From NCBI GenBank assembly GCA_016709305.1, contig JADJNA010000016.1, forward strand, positions 1 to 64,000: a stretch of 64,000 nucleotides of DNA, given 5' to 3'. Each line of letters starts with the position of its first letter. The stretch's first letter is position 1. The notes beneath the pieces are model-generated. The model saw only the letters and a list, made by a program, of their open reading frames with translations, did not search any database and was not told the origin of the DNA. This DNA is from Candidatus Villigracilis saccharophilus. Its GTDB lineage: Bacteria > Chloroflexota > Anaerolineae > Anaerolineales > Villigracilaceae. A program made the position numbers and the translations under genes. Of this stretch, positions 61,144 to 64,000 are shown piece after piece.

Positions 61144-61878
61144 ATGACTACTTATGTACTTGTCCATGGAGGCTGGCACGGAGGATGGTGCTGGAAACGT
61201 GCCACCCCCATTTTTTTACGTGATGCTGGTCATACTGTCTACACACCAACGCTTATCGGCCTCGGCGAACGAAGTCACTTGGCGTCACCAGAAACCAACC
61301 ATTCGACCCATATCCAAGATATCCTCAATATCCTGTGGTATGAGGATTTAAATGACGTGATACTGGTTGGGCATAGTTATGGAGGCATGGTTATCACAGG
61401 TGTAGCCGACGCTGCACCCGAACGGATAGCCAAGATCGTCTATCTCGATGCATTTGTTCCCGAAAATGGGCAATCTCTGATGACTATCTTCCGACCAGCG
61501 TCCAGTCAAGAGGCAAGCCCTAAGCCCCCTGTGATTGATGACTGGCGTGTGCCCTATCCTTATCGTGAGCGCCCATTTGGAATTACTGACCAAAGCGATA
61601 GCCAGTGGGTACTAGACAAAATAACACCGCAGCCAATCCAAGCTTTTACCGAGCCTATTAGGTTAAAAAACGGGGGTAGCTCCAAAATCCCGCGCACCTA
61701 CATACATCTCAGGCCACCAGTTGGGCTGCCACCCGAAACTGAATTTTTCCAGTTCGCAGAGCGAGCCAGGACTCAGCCAGACTGGAAGTACCAGGAGTTG
61801 GTCAGCGGTCATGATGCGATGATTATCATTCCCGAGGCAGTTGCTGCGCTGCTTCTTGAACAAGATAAAGATATGTGA
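61144..61878 (+). CDS. Alpha/beta hydrolase (MES/HNL esterase-like)
   Basis: A 244-residue hydrolase: TTYVLVHGGWHGGWCWKR at the N-terminus, GLGERSHL, nucleophile GHSYGGMVITG and the final His in LVSGHDAMII. The pattern matches methylesterase/hydroxynitrile-lyase-like esterases common in soil bacteria. AAGGATATTAAT before ATG 61144 decides the start over the longer open frame. A terminator follows at 61982. Confidence 0.86.
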   Translation: MTTYVLVHGGWHGGWCWKRATPIFLRDAGHTVYTPTLIGLGERSHLASPETNHSTHIQDILNILWYEDLNDVILVGHSYGGMVITGVADAAPERIAKIVYLDAFVPENGQSLMTIFRPASSQEASPKPPVIDDWRVPYPYRERPFGITDQSDSQWVLDKITPQPIQAFTEPIRLKNGGSSKIPRTYIHLRPPVGLPPETEFFQFAERARTQPDWKYQELVSGHDAMIIIPEAVAALLLEQDKDM

Positions 61879-61981
61879 GGCAAAGTCCATGAGGAAGATG
61901 CCTGCAAATATCCATACCAGACGATACACAGTGAGCAGTAGAAACGACCGCCGAACCTAGAGATGATATAAAAAATAAAAA

Positions 61982-62021
61982 CAGAAGGGGGGCGTAATAA
62001 AACGCCTCCTTCTGTTTTCTT
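61982..62021 (+). terminator. Intrinsic terminator
   Basis: CAGAAGG-GGGGCGT pairs with ACGCC-TCCTTCTG around an AATAAA loop, followed by TTTTCTT. It ends the esterase transcript and lies just before the next lipoprotein gene. Confidence 0.8.
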
Positions 62022-62040
62022 AAAGGTATGGAGTTACGCG

Positions 62041-63117
62041 ATGAAAAAAACTTTATTGGTTTTGATTACTATCTCCCTCATGATCAGCGCCTGTGGCCCT
62101 CAGGCTGCAGCACCTGCAAATATCCCCATTCTGCCGACCATAATCCCAAGTTCTACAAATACATTTATCTCTGAGGCAACGCAGACCCTTACTCCTTTGC
62201 CAACAGCAACGGCAACGCCAATCCCTCACCCGATGAGCATTATTGGTATGCGGGCGGGCGATTATCCAGGTAGTGAAATTACGATCGTTAAAGAATTGGA
62301 CAGAGGATTAAATTATCGCCGCTATTACGCCTACTATCTTTCAGAGGGATTGAAAATATATGCGTTATTGACCATTCCCAATGGAGAAATGCCCGAAGGC
62401 GGATTTCCTGCCATTGTGTTCAATCACGGCTATATTCCGCCCGATGTTTATAAAACAACCGAACGTTACATTGCTTATGTGGATGAAATCGCAAAGGCTG
62501 GATATGTTGTCTTCCGCATTGATTATCGCGGACACGATGCGTCCGAAGGCGAAGCGTCAGGCGCGTATGGCAGTCCAGGTTATCAGATCGATGTTCTGAA
62601 CGCGGTCGCGTCAATCAAGCAGTTGCCCGAAGTGAACCCAGAAAAGATCGGCATGTGGGGTCACTCCATGGGCGGATATCTCACACTGCGCACCATGGTC
62701 ATTTCTGATGATGTAAAAGTCGGCGTGATCTGGGCTGGCGTGGTCGCTTCCTACACTGACCTGCTATATAACTGGCGGCGCACTGGCTCGTTCACACCGT
62801 CACCAAGTTCGAGCGGGCGCGGCTGGCGCACAGGCTGGATCGAAGCATACGGCGCACCCGCAGATAACCCTGCTTTTTGGGATTCAGTCTCAGCCAATTC
62901 TTATCTCGCCGATCTTTCTGGACCGTTGGAACTGCACCACGGAACTTTGGATGAGGATGTCCCCTTGGATTTTTCCATCCGTCTCGCCGAGCAGGCTCGC
63001 AGCGTTGGCAAGACCGCCGACCTGTACACCTACGAAGGCGATAATCATAATATTTCAAAATATTTCTCAACCGCAATGCAGAGAACAATCGCCTTCTTTG
63101 ATTTAACCTTAAAATAA
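62041..63117 (+). CDS. Lipoprotein alpha/beta hydrolase (prolyl oligopeptidase/dienelactone hydrolase-like)
   Basis: A 358-residue exported lipoprotein: signal peptide with lipobox MISAC (Cys18), a Thr/Pro/Ala linker to about residue 65, and a hydrolase domain. The nucleophile is in MWGHSMGGYLT, the Asp in HGTLDEDVPLDFS and the His in EGDNHNISK. FPAIVFNHGYIPP forms the oxyanion region. It likely acts outside the membrane on short esters or peptides. It follows the terminator of the esterase gene directly. Confidence 0.86.
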   Translation: MKKTLLVLITISLMISACGPQAAAPANIPILPTIIPSSTNTFISEATQTLTPLPTATATPIPHPMSIIGMRAGDYPGSEITIVKELDRGLNYRRYYAYYLSEGLKIYALLTIPNGEMPEGGFPAIVFNHGYIPPDVYKTTERYIAYVDEIAKAGYVVFRIDYRGHDASEGEASGAYGSPGYQIDVLNAVASIKQLPEVNPEKIGMWGHSMGGYLTLRTMVISDDVKVGVIWAGVVASYTDLLYNWRRTGSFTPSPSSSGRGWRTGWIEAYGAPADNPAFWDSVSANSYLADLSGPLELHHGTLDEDVPLDFSIRLAEQARSVGKTADLYTYEGDNHNISKYFSTAMQRTIAFFDLTLK

Positions 63118-63185
63118 TCCCCTAACAGAGTAAGGGCGACCCTTCATGGTCAAGCGATTATCTTTTCTTGCTGGGCAGGTCGCCC

Positions 63186-64000
63186 CTACCTGTCAAAATG
63201 CAGAACCGCCAAATTTCCGTCAAAGGTCTTTGCGAGTTGTTCAGGGATATGGCCTAATGTATCGGCAACCCGTTTGCGGGAACCAAAGCCTGGCAGAATG
63301 ATAAAACTGCTCGTGGATTCGTTAACCAGATTTTCTGGCTTAAGCTGATCAGTCAACGCCTCGATCTTAACGGGATGGTCTGATTCTGTCGCGAGGAGCA
63401 GTGTCCCAGCGATCTGCAGATACGCTTTATCTGCAACAATTTCCAACGGCACATTGAGGGCTTTTGCAAGAGTCAAATTTGTTTCGAGCATACGGCGCAG
63501 GATGACAGGCGGAACCGTTTTGGGCGGAATGACAAAAACTATGCGCTTCATTCCATTCAACGGGAGCGAAAGTTTTCCGATCATTACGGGTGTATCTGAC
63601 CCCCAGATCACTTCATCCAGAACACTGCCAAGCACAGACTCGCAATGTCCGCTTGCCGCGCCAACCCATAAGGATAAGTGACGCGTTCTGTTCGTGCGCA
63701 GTTTGTAAAATTCCCTGGGCATGAGAAGAGGCAAGACGCGGAATTAGTTCAATTTCAGTCCCGGGATCATTCAACAATTCAGGGACTCGCCCAAGCAATT
63801 CCTTATGCAGCGAAAAATTGCTGTCCCTGTCCATACCTGTATCGCTCGCCACGCTGACAGCCAGCACCCTGCCTTTGGAAGAGTGCGCAAGCAAACTCGC
63901 AAGGGAAACGAGTCCCGCAGATTGTTTCAGGTCAGCAACCGGGACGAGAATCCGCCCGAAGAGAGGTAAAACTTCATCGTCTGCATCAGCAGTTTTCAGG
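63186..64000 (-). CDS. Tandem universal-stress-like protein, partial and frameshifted
   Basis: The gene runs off the right edge, so its N-terminus is missing. The first visible part (64000 to about 63670) reads FGRILVPVADLKQSAGLVSLA and ASLILMGWRGK, a UspA domain. The frame then ends at 63613, and homology resumes in the next frame with ESVLGSVLDEVIWGSDTPVMIG to the stop at 63186, which adds a second UspA-like domain (MKRIVFVIPP, LAVLHF). One extra base near 63675 would explain the break. Usp tandems of this kind are often C-terminal parts of permeases or antiporters; the missing N-terminus would tell. Confidence 0.65.

Noticed and set aside
1..64000. tRNA, rRNA, CRISPR arrays and prophage genes
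   Set aside because: No tRNA-like cloverleaf ends, regular spacer repeats, or phage structural proteins were recognised by reading; a tRNAscan-SE and CRISPR search would settle it.

Overview
The window looks like a chromosomal segment of an uncultured member of the Chloroflexota, most likely class Anaerolineae. This is an inference from gene content: a B12-dependent class II ribonucleotide reductase next to nrdR, paired lipoproteins with NBR1-type Ig-like domains and Thr/Pro linkers, many trimethylamine methyltransferase (MttB) family paralogues, and intergenic repeats of the GTCATTGCGAGGAG type. No rRNA, tRNA, CRISPR array or phage was recognised.

Layout. 1-6.9 kb (minus strand) holds a glutamate-cysteine-ligase-like/M20 fusion cut by the window edge, a PLP aminotransferase behind a transcription attenuator, a coupled BNR-repeat / MoaD-ThiS-like / ABM-domain cassette, and small ankyrin, VOC and PilZ proteins. 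6.9-11.5 kb is a MacB-like ABC transporter unit (permease, exported CARDB-type protein, ATPase, YIP1 membrane protein). 11.6-24.4 kb is housekeeping and conserved small genes: PIG-L deacetylase, ABC-F, Cys/Met PLP enzyme, SpoIIE-type phosphatase, deoxynucleoside kinase, UbiB kinase, PPK2 and two NBR1-Ig lipoproteins. 24.4-28.9 kb has an HD-GYP sensor and a diguanylate cyclase; with the PilZ protein and a second cyclase at 58 kb these form a c-di-GMP network. 29-32.3 kb is nrdR-nrdJ. 32.3-35.7 kb has a hydrolase and a hydrolase/acyl-CoA-ligase fusion. 35.7-43.2 kb encodes an NAD-linked formate dehydrogenase whose catalytic subunit is separated from its NuoEF and iron-sulfur partners by a DMT transporter and a decayed IS200/IS605 element. 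43.2-47 kb is a magnesium-type transport cassette (CorA, NRAMP-like, PRC-MgtE_N-CBS protein) with a leader ORF and attenuator.

47.4-57.7 kb is the most notable region: a GntR regulator, a corrinoid protein, three different non-pyrrolysine MttB-family methyltransferases, an S9 peptidase, an M20 amidohydrolase and a methyl-tetrahydrofolate:corrinoid methyltransferase, all on the plus strand. It reads as a complete corrinoid-dependent demethylation route for N-methylated (quaternary amine) compounds, probably released from larger conjugates by the two hydrolases, with methyl groups ending on tetrahydrofolate. 57.9-64 kb carries a frameshifted diguanylate cyclase, an ORF-less group II intron, an isoprenylcysteine-methyltransferase-like membrane protein, two alpha/beta hydrolases and a universal-stress-type protein running off the right edge.

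Several otherwise well-conserved genes are broken by apparent one-base shifts, some in homopolymers (about 9.7, 12.55, 17.0, 22.9, 58.2 and 63.67 kb). That pattern fits residual indels in an assembly at least as well as true gene decay, so coordinates of those genes are approximate.
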